A stretch of 64,000 nucleotides of DNA from Novakomyces olei (lineage: Eukaryota; Ascomycota; Novakomycetes; Novakomycetales; Novakomycetaceae). The position numbers were made by a program, and so were the translations under genes. Below the pieces are notes generated by a model that was not told the DNA's origin, did not search any database, and saw only the letters and a program-made list of their open reading frames with translations. This document shows positions 10,172 through 21,561 of the stretch, piece after piece; position 1 is the first letter of the stretch; each line of letters starts with the position of its first letter. Where the stretch lies: positions 1,417,001-1,481,000 of the forward strand of contig JADEYG010000009.1 of the NCBI GenBank assembly GCA_016906335.1. The letters are read 5' to 3'.

Positions 10172-12260
10172 ATGAAATACGTGGTATCAGGTACAGCTGC
10201 GAGCCTGGCAGTTGCCATATTGCATCTCTATGTGGCTCCCTTCACAAAAGTAGAAGAGTCATTTGCACTACAGGCTGTCCATGATTTCATACTATGGTTT
10301 CGCGGCGAACTGCCACTGTCAAAGGTAGATATCGCTGCTTTTTCTCTGGTCTTGGCCCAGCACTGACTCCTCAGTTTGATCACTTGACTTTCCCTGGCGC
10401 TGTTCCCCGGTCTTTTTTGGGGCCTTTGCTGATCTCTGCTGTGGTGAACCCTTTCGCTATCGTATTCGACCTGAATGGCTTGTCATTGCAATTCGCTGCC
10501 CGCTTGGCCGTGGCGGGTTTCAATTGCATCGCTATTGGAGTGCTCGCACAGGCATTGCAAAAAGGGTTTGGTGCGACTACAGCTCGATTCTACATTGCCC
10601 TTCAATGCACCCAATTTCACTATATGTTTTACGCGTCTCGAACGTTATACAACTTTATGGCTCTTCCATTTGGTATGATTTTGACACTAATGTTTAATTT
10701 GTACAGTTGTGTTAGAGTTCTTGCACCGCTTCTTCAAGTTCATTTTTGTGCTTTTTTTTTTGTTTTGCTTTGTTTCTCTTTTATTTTTATTTTTTATTCT
10801 TTTTTATAGCTTCATATGCAGCTCCGTTACATTTTGTTAGCGCTCACCCTTATGTTTTGTCCTTTGCAATTCTTGAATGAACCTATTCTGATCGTCGACA
10901 GTCACGTTGGCCTATTCGTTTTACCTTCGTGAACAGGCTCAGACGGCAATTGCATTACTTTGTTTGGCCGCGGTCGCTTTTCGTGCAGAGATTGCAGTAG
11001 TTGCGCTGCTACAAAGTGCCATTGCAGTCTACAGTCGCAATATAACTATAGCACAGGCCTTGCGAGCTGGAGCAATTGCAAGCTTTGCCACATTAGCACT
11101 CATTGTCCCCTTGGACACCTTTTTGTGGCGAGCAAGCAGGCCGCTATGGGCGGAAGCTCATTCTTTTGTGTTCAACGTGTTACACGGCAAAAGTGCGGCC
11201 TGGGGTACTGAGCCGCCCACGTACTATATACTGCAAATATTTAGGCTTCTCCTTAATCCAATAGCAGTTGCCGGATGCCTTTTCGCCATAACATATCTTG
11301 GCTCTATTGCGGGCAAGTTGCGCAGTCTGGCTGTTCTTAATTTTGCTTTTATTGCAATATATTCGCTCTTGCCTCATAAAGAATGGCGATTTATAGTATA
11401 CACCGTGCCTGCTTTTACCAGCAGTGCAGCCTTTGCGTTTTCTTTTCTGTAAGTTTTGATGATTATTTTCAAGATTCTTGTTTGATTAAATGGAACTGAT
11501 TTCATTCAGCTCCAAACGCAAATCACGCATTGCACTGGCAGCAAAGTTCTGTATTTATACATCTATTTGTACGAGTGCGTTGTTGGCAGGAGCCATGTTG
11601 GCTATTTCTAGCATGAATTATCCAGCAGGCTATGCCTTGCAGACTCTGCCGCTTCTCGATACCAGGCCGGACGTGAAAGTTTTTGCTGACACTTGGTCTT
11701 GTATGAATGGGATTACGCTATTTGGTGGAGACGAACTGCCAAAAAGCTGGATCATCGACCGTACAGAAGGTCCCAGCACAAGCACTCCACGGTTCTTTGC
11801 GGATTTCGACTGGATCATAACGCATGAACCGGATTCGCTGCTTGTAAATGTGGGCTTTTCACAATCAAATCCAGACTATGTGCAATACTATCCCGTGTGG
11901 AGCGAACCGGGATTCGTCGGGTTGCGATCTATCGCGAAAAGTGTGAAGTCAGCTCGTTCATTGAAAGGCATTTCCTTTCGTCGCCCAGCAGTATATCTGC
12001 TACTCAACACTAATGCTGACCAATGGTTGAGTATTGCATCTCGTGCATGGGAAAAGAAACTGCAAAGGAACGGTATTGCAACTGCAGATGCAGCGAAAGA
12101 ATATTTTGAAACTATCAAGAGCAGTGACGCAGTCCTTCCGCCAGATTTAAACTACCGCATAATTTGGCCACGGCAATTAGTGGCTCTTGATTTTTTCGAG
12201 TCGCGTGTCAACCTGCACGTTGATGAGTTTGGCATTATTGAACACGTTACAATTGGATAA
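10172..12260 (+). CDS. ALG12: Dol-P-Man:Man7GlcNAc2-PP-Dol alpha-1,6-mannosyltransferase
   Basis: ER-membrane GT22 mannosyltransferase that adds the eighth mannose to the lipid-linked oligosaccharide, using Dol-P-Man on the lumenal side. Exons are 10172..10324, 10375..10672, 10902..11448 and 11510..12260, giving 582 aa. The first luminal loop has the family motif HLYVAPFTKVEESF, then FDHLTFPGAVPRSF after the first splice, and ASRTLYNF. HKEWRFIVYTVP is the conserved HxExRF-like motif of the GT22 family. Many hydrophobic segments support a polytopic protein. The frame is kept at all three joins. DPM2, which helps make the Dol-P-Man donor, lies 21 kb away. Confidence 0.92.
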
Positions 12261-12331
12261 TTGTGACGCAGAGTGAAGTAGAGCATTTAGTCAGGTAAAT
12301 AAATAATTAGACAAATAAATAATTAGACAAA

Positions 12332-12398
<67 letters not shown>

Positions 12399-12894
12399 AT
12401 ATAATTGTAGAAATAATCAAATTAATAATAATACAATAATGATATGAAATTACTTGTCATAGTTTGTTGTCTGCCTGACAAGCAATGTTATAAGCCTTTC
12501 TTATCAATCCGAAAACAGTAATGACGTCAGTAAATCGGCTCGAGCTTAAAGCTTAAAGGAGGGCGGCAGAGCCGTTTGGAGTAAACACAAAAAGATATTC
12601 GACTTTGAATTGGATCCAATTATACTTCATAATCGTCGCCTTCATAATATATACGCTCGCGCCTTTTATATTCAATCAAATATAAACTATATGAGTACGA
12701 ATTTCGTGCAATACTACAGATCTTTACTATGGAGACCCTCCCTTTATCTCGAATAGTACTGTGCGTATCATAGTATACTCAATATACTATGACCAAATCT
12801 GTAACCACTAATATATGTGTATATAAATAACGCGAGCCGGCCGTTCCGCACCCATATAAAACCCCGGGAGGAATCAGCTCGACTACTACCGACA
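12261..12894. repeat. intergenic with (TAAA)n tract and phosphate-carrier promoter
   Basis: A TAAA microsatellite runs from about 12297 to 12400, beginning as TAAATAATTAGACAAA units and becoming perfect. The rest is the promoter of the phosphate carrier. It has a TATAAA box at 12855-12860, 35 bp before the ATG, and no other recognised sites. Confidence 0.75.
12855..12860 (+). promoter_or_regulatory. TATA box of the phosphate carrier gene
   Basis: TATAAA in a locally GC-rich context, 35 bp upstream of the ATG. If it is used, the 5' UTR must be very short. This is an inference from position only. Confidence 0.4.
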
Positions 12895-14550
12895 ATGCCG
12901 TTCTTCCCACCTGCTTCTACACTGAGCTCAGTGCTGGCTGGAGCCAGCACTGGCGACGCGGCTGATGCGAGCAGCAAGTACTGGATTGCTTCCGTAACTG
13001 AAGACGCTAAAGGCCTGGCCAATGATGCAAAGGCCAAAGCCAAAGAGGCAGAAGCGAAAACGAGTGCGGAATTGAAGGAATTGCAAGGAAAGGCCGATGA
13101 CCAGCTGAGCGATGTAAAGACAGATATCAAGCAACATGGGCCTTTTGGCAAGATTGAGATGTATTCTGGAAAGTACTATGTCGCGTGCATGATGGGTATG
13201 GATTCGTAGTTTTGACTCACAATCATTCTAACATTATAGGCGGACTTTTGGCTACGGGTAGGGTTTTGTGTACGCGTGCAATTTTAACCAGTAGGCTCAA
13301 CGCATTGGGCGGTGACCCCATTGGATCTGGTCAAATGCCGTAAACAGATCAGTCCGGATCTTTACAAGTCCAATTTCGATGGATGGAAGAAGATTATTGC
13401 GCAGGACGGGTTCCGTGGAATCTACACTGGCGGAAGTAAGTTTTCCCGCTTTTTGTTTCTCAATTGCAGCGTTCGTGTGGAAGCTTGTTTTGCCTTGTAC
13501 TTTGTAGCAGTTTATGTGCTTGTGCCGTATATTTCGCAACGGGATTACAATGTCTCCTGTTGGTCCAATTCGTCATAATTCATTAATTCTTTCTTTCTTT
13601 CTTTCTTTATTTATTTCTTTATCTGTTTGTTTATTTTTGTGAATTCTAGTCATACCTCGTTTGGACTCGCTTTTTTTGCGTGCACTTTGTGGCGGACAAT
13701 CAACGCATCATTCACAAATAGTTACTTACAAACAGTGCCGACGTATATCGGTTACTCGTTCCAGGGTGCTGGAAAGTACGGGTTCTATGAAATTTTCAAA
13801 AAGATGTACTCGGATATCATTGGCGAGGAGGCGGCCATCAAGTATCGTACTGGAATCTACCTCGCTGGCTCTGCTTCCGCTGAGGTTATCGCTGATCTCA
13901 TGCTTTGTCCTTGGGAGGCTATCAAAGTCCGCATGCAGACTTCGATTCCTCCATTCGCTAAAACTACACGGGAAGGATGGGCCAAGATTACGGCTGCCGA
14001 GGGTATTGGAGGCCTTTACAAGGGCCTGTCTCCCCTCTGGGCTCGACAAATCCCTTACACGGTATGTTTGTGACATAGAGCCTTTGGTGCCTCTTTTTCT
14101 TTGTTGCTAACGTGAAATTTTAGATGATGAAATTTGCCTCGTTTGAAACAATTGTGGAACATATTTGGAAACGGATCCCCGGCAAGAAGAGTGACTATTC
14201 TAAAGGCTATCAAATCGGCGTGTCTTTTGTGGGCGGATACATGGCAGGCATTCTGTGTGCTATTGTCTCGCACCCGGCCGACGTTGCTGTTTCTAAGCTG
14301 AATGCAAACAAGCTGCCGGGTGAGACTACTGGATCTTGTTTGAAGCGTGTATATGGTGAAATTGGGTTCCGTGGATTCTGGGCCGGCCTGTCCACACGTA
14401 TTGTCATGGTGGGCACTTTGACAGGTCTTCAATGGCTCGGCTACGACTCCTTCAAAGTCTATTGCGGTCTGCCTACTACGGTATGTTTTGAACTATATTT
14501 GATCAATGGTATGCTAACTAGTACAGGGATCTCAGGCACCGCAAAAGTAG
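12895..14550 (+). CDS. Mitochondrial phosphate carrier (SLC25A3/MIR1-PIC2 type)
   Basis: Inner-membrane carrier importing phosphate for ATP synthesis. Six exons: 12895..13195, 13240..13257, 13295..13435, 13736..14061, 14124..14480 and 14527..14550, giving 388 aa. The three carrier signatures are PLDLVKCRKQ, PWEAIKVRMQ and HPADVAVSKLN, together with YIGYSFQGAGKYGFYE, which is specific to phosphate carriers. Exon 2 is an 18-nt micro-exon (GGLLAT) and exon 6 codes only GSQAPQK. All joins keep frame. The N-terminus has a ~95-residue extension rich in Ala/Lys/Glu/Asp (DAKGLANDAKAKAKEAEAK...) before YYVACMMGG, far longer than Mir1. I cannot decide between the MIR1 and PIC2 subtypes. Confidence 0.92.
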
Positions 14551-15878
14551 CTAGAAATTTAGCTCGATATAATTTGATTTTGTCTAAAGTGTACTGAAGT
14601 TACAGAAATATTCGTTAGTTCTTATTTTTATTTTCATTTTATTCATTTTTTCCTTGCAAAGAATTGGGCCGAAAAACGCGTGAATGTGCGTAAATAAAGC
14701 TAGCTTATATGGCGCGTGAGTTTATATATTAGAACACAATTGTAGTATGGTTAGAGGCCTTTTCGATCAACAGATTTAGGTAGACGGACATTGGAATTGT
14801 CACTGTAAAAGAGGTCAAATTTGCGCATGTAATGTAGTATATTGGTATACCTCAAGTTCGAGTCGTTCCTTGTGTCTTCTTTCTACAATTCTTTTGCCAG
14901 TACTTCAATCTCTGGCAAGTTTTTTAATTTCCTGTTAGCGTTTATGTTTATGTTTGTCAAGATTCTTTTCATCTATACCGCTAGATTATATTCATACTCG
15001 ATTCTGCTGATGGATTTCGACCACATATCAACGCCATACATCAAAGCTTGACTTTGTGTGGGACGGCGTCAATATAGAAAGGCCATCTTTATAGCTGTTA
15101 AAATAGGCATAATCAAGCAATTGCGATGGCTTTTGGAAACAGCTTGCGTACAAACATCTTTGCGGATTCGAAAACCGCCGCCCGCGTCAAGGCCTTCAAA
15201 AATTACCTAAATGGGCGAAAGTGACGCGAGGACAAATAATGATTAAAAACATAAAAGATCACCAACGCAAGCATCGACCAATGAGAAGCTAGAATATACA
15301 GGCAAGGCGACCGTTGTTAAGAGGATTACAGCAGTAAAAGATGAACAATTGATGAAACTAGGCCAGACTACAAAAGGTAGAGCACGTCAAACTCTAATGC
15401 TGTTTGAGCGGTGTTTTAACACTGTCTTTGCAATTGCAATTGCTCTTGCAAAGGTACGCGGGAAGCTCGATAAGAGGATACTGTGCAGAAATGCTCTTGA
15501 CTTTAATATACGGTTGGTTTAGCTTTCTCTGATAATAATAAACATGGTGCACCATACTTTACAGCTACAGCACTAAGGGGTTATTGCGCACAAAAATTCC
15601 CAATCCCCATATTACTTTAAAACCGAGTCGGAAAAGTCGAAGTTTCTGCTTATATTTATATATTCCTTTACACTTTATAATGTGCATTATATGTGGCAGA
15701 GGAGCAAGGAACGCCCAAAGACAAAAGTAATATAATATAATATACAACACACAATACTACTTGGAATAATAACCACGGCAACAAAAGGATCAAGTGACAA
15801 AAAACCTCAGCAGAGTCCGTTCAACTCAAAAGAAGGCCTGGTATTTACTGTGAGGAGGAACAGTCTTGTTAGAGAAAG
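14551..15878. other. 1.3-kb spacer, mostly without genes
   Basis: AT-rich DNA between the phosphate carrier and ATP3. The only coding-like stretch is a 32-codon ORF at 15126-15224, annotated separately. No tRNA cloverleaf, repeat array or mobile-element ends were recognised. Confidence 0.5.
15126..15224 (+). CDS. Possible 32-aa microprotein (weak)
   Basis: ATG-initiated ORF reading MAFGNSLRTNIFADSKTAAR and then a Lys/Asn-rich end (VKAFKNYLNGRK). It is GC-richer than the flanking AT DNA and has a basic, Ser/Arg/Thr-containing N-terminus like a mitochondrial presequence. No family was recognised. It could be a genuine small gene, an exon of an unseen spliced gene, or chance. Confidence 0.25.
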   Translation: MAFGNSLRTNIFADSKTAARVKAFKNYLNGRK

Positions 15879-16793
15879 ATGCTCTCCGCCTCGGTGAACG
15901 CTTCACGCTCAATTGCGTCCGCAGCTCGTCTCAGCGGAGCGATTGCCTCGGCTTCAGCCGGAGCTTCCGCAGGACAGAGCCGTCGGTCAATGGCGACTCT
16001 CCGTGAGATTGAAGCTCGTCTGAAATCCATCAAGAACATTGAAAAGATCACAAAGACAATGAAAACGGTGGCTTCCACCAAATTGGCTCGTGCTCAACGT
16101 GCAATGGACGCTGCTAAGCTCTACGGTGAGGGAGCTAACCGTGTGTATGAAAAAGCGGAAACAAAGATCCCGGAAGAAGGCAAAACGCTTTACGTGACAA
16201 TCTCTTCGGACAAGGGTCTCTGCGGAGGTGTTCATTCGCAAGTGAGCCGTTTCACTCGTCGTGAAGTGCAGCAGGAGCCTGAAGCCCGAGTAGTGGTCTT
16301 GGGCGACAAGGCACGTGGCCAACTGACGCGGATGTTCCCACAAAATCTGAGTTTGGCCTTCAATAATGTAGGCAAAGACGTGCCGACGTATGCGGACGCA
16401 CAGGCAGTTGCGGATGAGATCATCAAGTCCGGATTGGACTTTGAAAAGATTCGTATCATCTACAATTCGTTCCAAAGTGCCATGTCGTACAATCCTGCTA
16501 TTATTGAGACCTACTCTGAGGAAGCTTTCCAGAACTCTATCAATTTTGGAGCTTATGAGATTGAGGACGAAGTGCTGCAAAATCTACGTGAATTCTCTCT
16601 CGCCAACAGCATCTTTTGGGCTCTTGTCGAGGGCCATGCCTGTGAAATTTCTGCTCGCCGCAATGCTATGGACTCGGCTTCCAAGAACGCTGGCGACATG
16701 ATTGAGCGCTTTAGCATTCTGTACAATCGTCAGCGCCAGGCCGTTATCACCAACGAGCTGATTGATATTATCACCGGTGCCTCTGCTCTGTGA
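15879..16793 (+). CDS. ATP3: Mitochondrial F1-ATP synthase gamma subunit
   Basis: Central rotor shaft of the F1 sector in the mitochondrial matrix. Single exon, 304 aa. Residues 1-38 form an Ala/Ser/Arg-rich presequence ending at the RRSMATLREIEARLKSIKNI junction. The mature protein starts with the conserved coiled coil (KITKTMKTVASTKLARAQRAM). The core motif SSDKGLCGG lies near residue 110. The C-terminal helix ends NRQRQAVITNELIDIITGAS, the gamma signature. Length fits the family. Confidence 0.97.
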   Translation: MLSASVNASRSIASAARLSGAIASASAGASAGQSRRSMATLREIEARLKSIKNIEKITKTMKTVASTKLARAQRAMDAAKLYGEGANRVYEKAETKIPEEGKTLYVTISSDKGLCGGVHSQVSRFTRREVQQEPEARVVVLGDKARGQLTRMFPQNLSLAFNNVGKDVPTYADAQAVADEIIKSGLDFEKIRIIYNSFQSAMSYNPAIIETYSEEAFQNSINFGAYEIEDEVLQNLREFSLANSIFWALVEGHACEISARRNAMDSASKNAGDMIERFSILYNRQRQAVITNELIDIITGASAL

Positions 16794-17088
16794 GAGGGTT
16801 GAGTGTAGAAAAGTAGTATTTAATATACAGCTTGAAAATTGAATTTGCAACTGATTAGTATGTGTATACACGTGGCCAAAAAAAAGCGCAATTGTCATTA
16901 AATCTGCAGTAGCCAACAAGCATTATATATAAAGTGGGTAAGAAGTTGGATACTGCAAACAATTCCACAATCACGTTGATTTGCTCTAATCTATCCTGTA
17001 TCATTTAGAGACAACATCAAACTGATAACAAAATTGTATTGGGCATTCTATTTCTGCGGCCACTAACGGCCCTCCTACTCACACAAAG

Positions 17089-19476
17089 TCACCACTCCCA
17101 ATCCGCGTCGACGTCATTTGCCCAGAGAAACTTTTCACGCAGTGTCTTTGTAAACATTTTGACCCCGTGCTGCTTACACCAGGCCACAGTTATTCTCGGG
17201 TCCATGTAGTTAATCTTGCTTGTTCCCAAAGATGTAGTCTTGTTTTCATCTCGGTCAATCTTTACAGTTTTACTGGCTCGAATACGCTCATTCAACCGTT
17301 CAATCTGCTGACAAAGCCGGTCCGGCGTTGATCGGGCGGGTACTTCTACCCAAGGCTTGTGCCGACGAGCACTTTCAGCTCGCTCGTGTTCAAACTGCTT
17401 CGAAAGGGTTGCTCCAGCCGCTTCTACTTGTGCAGATAGCTCCTCAGCCGAGTACTCAACCGGTTTGCCTTCTGCCTGCAGTCTGTCGTTTTCACGCAAC
17501 AGCTTTTTATCCACACGTTCCCTTTCTTTTTCTACTAGATGGCTCTCGTGCTCTTGGATCCAGGATTCTTCCAAATCAGATTCTGGATCTGTCAATTCTT
17601 TTGCCCTGACAATTTTGTTTTTTTTGCCTTCTTTGTCTTGAGAATCCAATTGCAAAAGTGCTAAGCGCGCTCGCCGCCTTTGGTACTTGAGAGCCCGAAT
17701 CCTGTCTTCAAATTTTTCCATCTGCGCCCCATGCATTTTGCTCACACTACGTTGATGGTTACACAGAATGGCGACGGTACGGTTAGCGCGATTGTAAGCC
17801 AACACTTTGTCCTGCACGGATGCCTTGGCTGGAGTAGATTTGCGGAGTTCATGAAACATTGTAAACGAAGCATTGTAAGTACGAAAGACTTTGGCAGAAA
17901 GGCCCGACATTAGTGACGACAGATGAGCATTCAGCTTAGTTGTATTAAGCCGGTCAAAGATCAAATCCCCTTCTGCCTTTGGCGGTCGTTTGAATATCTT
18001 TAAATTTTTAAACGCCTGTGGATGCACTTGCACTTCGTTATAGTACCTGATCGAGTCTTTACCCAGGAAATCAAAAATTACTGTGTTTGGAGGCTGCAGG
18101 GTTACATGCTCAAAGCGCAAGGAGCAGCAGCCTACTGTATCTGCCTCATCATCTCCTTTCTCGTTGCCAGCACGAAGGGCAAAAACATCAATCAAATACA
18201 TGGCAGTAGCACGTTGCCTTATTTCCATTAATTCGTTTTTTAAATCGGCCATATACCCATTGCGGATAGAGTCTATACAACCCTTGAGTTTACGTGCTTT
18301 TTCATATTTTTTCAGGTCGGATTGGCCCTTCAACGAACTGCCTGCCGCTAAAAAAACGTATTTTACATTGTTATTCACGTTCTCCGTCCAAGTGGCCAGC
18401 CAAGTAACCGTATTGTCATGCCTCACTTCTGCCCAATTATGGCCTTCAGGTGGCGTTGGCACTGCTGCTTCGGCTCCAATATTGATTGTGATTTGCTCCG
18501 GCTGTACCCGATGCTTCAGTGTGCCCGTCTTGGGGTGCGATCCACGGCCTCGGAAAAGCCCGGGTGGTTCAATCCTAAAGTTTCCGACTTTTTCTTCCCT
18601 ACCGTCCAGCAGGCATGTACGGTAAGGTGCCTCCTCTTTTTCTTTAAGCTCACGAGCTGCTTTCTTCTCCTCTTTTGTTAATCTCTTTTTAAGTTCACGT
18701 TGCTCCTCAAAGTACCCATGCATCGGGGAAAAATCACATTTAGTAAATTCCTTTATTTGAGTAATTCCATGTTGTCGAGCGACCGCTTGAAAATCACGGA
18801 AAAAATTGCGTTGAAAAGTAGGGTTTACAGCATGATCAGATTGCAGCAGAGCTCCAAAGAAACCGGCGACTTCTTCCACCGCCGGAGGTAATGTAATAGG
18901 ATGTCCATCATAGAGCATGTTTACGTGCGAAGGCAGGGGCTCATACGGCGGCGGGAACATGACACCGTTGTGGGACAACGTCGTCCATTTGGGCCCGCCT
19001 TGACCTTCTTCCTGTTCTTTTGCCCACCAATTTGCTTCTTCCTCCTCTTCTTCCGCATCTGCGTCTGCATCTTTATCGTCCAATTGCTCCTCTTCCTCGG
19101 ATTTAATGCCACCGTTCATTTTCCCATTCTTGCTTGCGTCTTCTTTTTTGATCTCTTTCTTGGCCTCTTTTTTGTTTCCCTTACTTTCCTCTCGCTTTCC
19201 ATCTTTTTTATTGGCTGGTTTGGACTTGTTTAAAGGCACATGGACATCACCTCCGTCCTCCTCCTTTTTGACTTTCTTAGAGTGCGAAATTTGCTGATGA
19301 TGGCCATTGCTTTTGATCGGCTCGTCGTCGTCATCGTCTGACAGAAGCAACTGCCGCTTTATAATGTTAGAACAGGTTTAATTCTCTCCTTTTCAAAATT
19401 TTCTTTCACGACTTTTGCAATTGTTACTCAGTCATGTCTAGTATACCCTTTTTTTCTGCGGCACTCCTTGTGTCAT
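17089..19476 (-). CDS. TOP1: DNA topoisomerase I (type IB)
   Basis: Nuclear type IB topoisomerase that relaxes supercoils through a 3'-phosphotyrosyl intermediate. Exons are 19447..19476 (MTQGVPQKKR) and 17089..19356, giving 765 aa. The intron is 90 nt and its acceptor is AAAG or a CAG 6 nt downstream; both keep frame. The N-terminus is a charged Lys/Glu-rich nuclear tail (to ~residue 125). The core follows from NWWAKEQEEGQGGPKWTTL. Conserved catalytic regions include AVKTRAGNE-like FALRAGNEK and the C-terminal SKINYMDPR active-site Tyr. The linker is a coiled Arg/Glu-rich segment. It is divergent from the aminopeptidase gene. Confidence 0.95.
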
Positions 19477-20076
19477 TAGATCGCCTTGCCGCCACCGAGT
19501 ACGCTTGCTCTATCAATCCTGATCTTTGTGTAGTGTGTGTGTGTGTCAGGTGCACGTAAAACTGCGTTTGAGCTGAGTAATACTGCAACCGGTTTGAGAT
19601 AGACACAGGCAGAGATAGCTGCTATATTGCTTAACTACTATTTACTTGCTGGGCCGCGGCATACAACATTCACCAGTAATCTTACCGGCTGGTCACGTGA
19701 TATGGAGCTTATTACGTACCAGTACGAACGAGTTGGAGCGCCGTTTAACGTGACCGTGAGCCGCTGGTAATCGGCGTCAAACTTTTGTATTTGTTTCAGC
19801 TCGCCTCTTTTAGATTTTGATCTTGCAAGATCAAGTCTTCAATTGCGCTTTGATTTTGGTGTACCACTCACGGATCGGTCTGCCGTCTGTACCAAACAGC
19901 CCCAGACGCAATTGACTCTGCAAACAAAGCAGCCAAGCCTTTCACTGGTCCTACAAAACCTTGAAGGTAGCAGCAGTACTACGAGACACTAGTGCCGCAA
20001 GTTGCACATATATATTTAACACAACCTCTGTTGCATCTGCCCTTGCTCGCTGCAATCCAAACCTATCAGCTTTGCA
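19477..20076. promoter_or_regulatory. Divergent TOP1 / aminopeptidase promoter with an inverted repeat
   Basis: A 600-bp divergent promoter. An imperfect inverted repeat spans 19682-19770. The left arm is TTACCGGCTGGTCACGT and the right arm ACGTGACC, three bases, then AGCCGCTGGTAA. It contains one full CACGTG E-box (19693-19698). Between the arms is a TACGTACCAGTACG segment. No gene was seen here. Confidence 0.5.
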
Positions 20077-21561
20077 ATGGCACACAAAGACTGGGTTTAT
20101 GTGGAAGACTTTGATCCTGCGCCTTGGGCGGAAGAATTTATTCGGTTTATGAATGAAGCGGTTACAGTGTACCACGGAATCGCCTATTTCACGCGTCTTT
20201 TATTAGACAATGGCTTCACTGAAGTCAGCGAACGTGCGGCTGATTGGAAGCTGGAACGAGGAGGGCGTTATTTCTACACACGTAACCAGTCTGCCCTTGT
20301 CGCTTTCATTGTAGGCGGCCGATTTGAGCCAGGAAATGGGTTTGCCTTCATTGGAGGCCACGTCGACCAGCTTACACTTAAACTAAAACCCATAAGTAAA
20401 GCTGTCTCCCATGGCTACACGCAGCTGGGAGTAGCGCCTTACGCTGGAGCCGGAGGGACTACTTGGTGGGACCGGGATTTGGGTCTGGCCGGCCGAGTGC
20501 TCGTCCGCACTGGGTCCAAGGGAGAGATTCGGCAGAAGCTGGTACGACTGGATCATGCTATCGGCAGAATTCCTACTCTTGCACCACATTTTGGCGATGC
20601 GGCCAAAGGCCCGTTCAACAAGGAGACGCAGCTCACTCCCATTATCGGGCTGGAGGCCGTCGAAACAGAGCAGGGCCTGCCACAATCCAGTAAAGGTGAA
20701 GTTAACCCTAACCCTAAAGGTCATACCCTTTTGGAGAAGCGGCACTCTGCAAAACTGTTGGCAGCAGTGGCAAAAAACGCCGGTTGTGAGGTCTCAGAAT
20801 TAGTGGATTTTGATCTTGAACTATTCATATACGAACCAGCTGCGTATATTGGCCTGGACCGTGAGTTTATTGCCGTTGCTCGCTGCGATGATAAACTGTG
20901 TTCCTTTAGCGCAATAATTGCTCTAGTGGAAGCCAGCAAGGATCAGGATTTTGTGGACAGAAGCGGTATTGTCTCCTGCACTGGTGTATTTGACAATGAA
21001 GAAGTGGGCAGCCTGTCCCGTGCCGGAGCTCGGTCGAGTATACTAAGCAATACGTTTGAACGAGTCGTGGAAGCCTTTACGCCCAGCAATCCTCTTTCTG
21101 TCCTGCAAAAGTCGTATGCTTGCTCCTTCTTCTTGTCTGCCGATGTTACGCACGCACTTAACCCTAATTTTGCGGACAAGTATGAGCCGAATATGGCGCC
21201 ACTACTGAATGTTGGGCCCGCAATATCCGTCGATGCTAATATGCGAATGACAACCGATGCTCCGAGCAAAGCAATTTGTGAATTAATCGCAGAGGCGAGC
21301 GGGAGTACGCTTCAGCTCTTCCAGATCCGAAACGGAGAGCCGAGTGGAGGAACTATTGGACCCATGCTTTCTGCTCGTACTGGAATTCGGGCTGCTGAAG
21401 TAGGGATGCCTATAATGTCGATGCACAGTGCCCGTGAACTTGTTGGAAGCCGAGACCCAGGGCTTGGGGTTCAGTACTTTGAGGGATTTTTCCGTCATTT
21501 TGAGGAAATTGCCGATAAAGTTATAGTCGACGATTTGGAGCTGCACAGTCTGGGATTGTGA
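20077..21561 (+). CDS. APE4: Aspartyl aminopeptidase (M18 metallopeptidase)
   Basis: Removes N-terminal Asp/Glu from peptides. Yeast Ape4 is cytosolic and vacuole-delivered, and DNPEP is the animal orthologue. Single 494-aa exon. Zinc and catalytic motifs visible are GGHVD at ~residue 91 (the canonical motif is HxD), FDNEEVGSLSRAGA near 308, and a C-terminal MHSARELVGSRD with the second metal His. GGTIGPMLSARTGI is also typical. The active dodecamer is inferred from the family. Telomere-like TTAACCCTAACCC in the coding strand (20702-20718) simply encodes Asn-Pro repeats here. Confidence 0.93.
   Translation: MAHKDWVYVEDFDPAPWAEEFIRFMNEAVTVYHGIAYFTRLLLDNGFTEVSERAADWKLERGGRYFYTRNQSALVAFIVGGRFEPGNGFAFIGGHVDQLTLKLKPISKAVSHGYTQLGVAPYAGAGGTTWWDRDLGLAGRVLVRTGSKGEIRQKLVRLDHAIGRIPTLAPHFGDAAKGPFNKETQLTPIIGLEAVETEQGLPQSSKGEVNPNPKGHTLLEKRHSAKLLAAVAKNAGCEVSELVDFDLELFIYEPAAYIGLDREFIAVARCDDKLCSFSAIIALVEASKDQDFVDRSGIVSCTGVFDNEEVGSLSRAGARSSILSNTFERVVEAFTPSNPLSVLQKSYACSFFLSADVTHALNPNFADKYEPNMAPLLNVGPAISVDANMRMTTDAPSKAICELIAEASGSTLQLFQIRNGEPSGGTIGPMLSARTGIRAAEVGMPIMSMHSARELVGSRDPGLGVQYFEGFFRHFEEIADKVIVDDLELHSLGL

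Noticed and set aside
14853-14870. AGTTCGAGTC B-box-like sequence
   Set aside because: No cloverleaf of proper length upstream; only a fortuitous match.
20702-20718. Telomere-like TTAACCCTAACCC in the aminopeptidase gene
   Set aside because: It lies in a well-supported coding exon and encodes ordinary Asn-Pro residues, so it is not counted as a regulatory telo-box.
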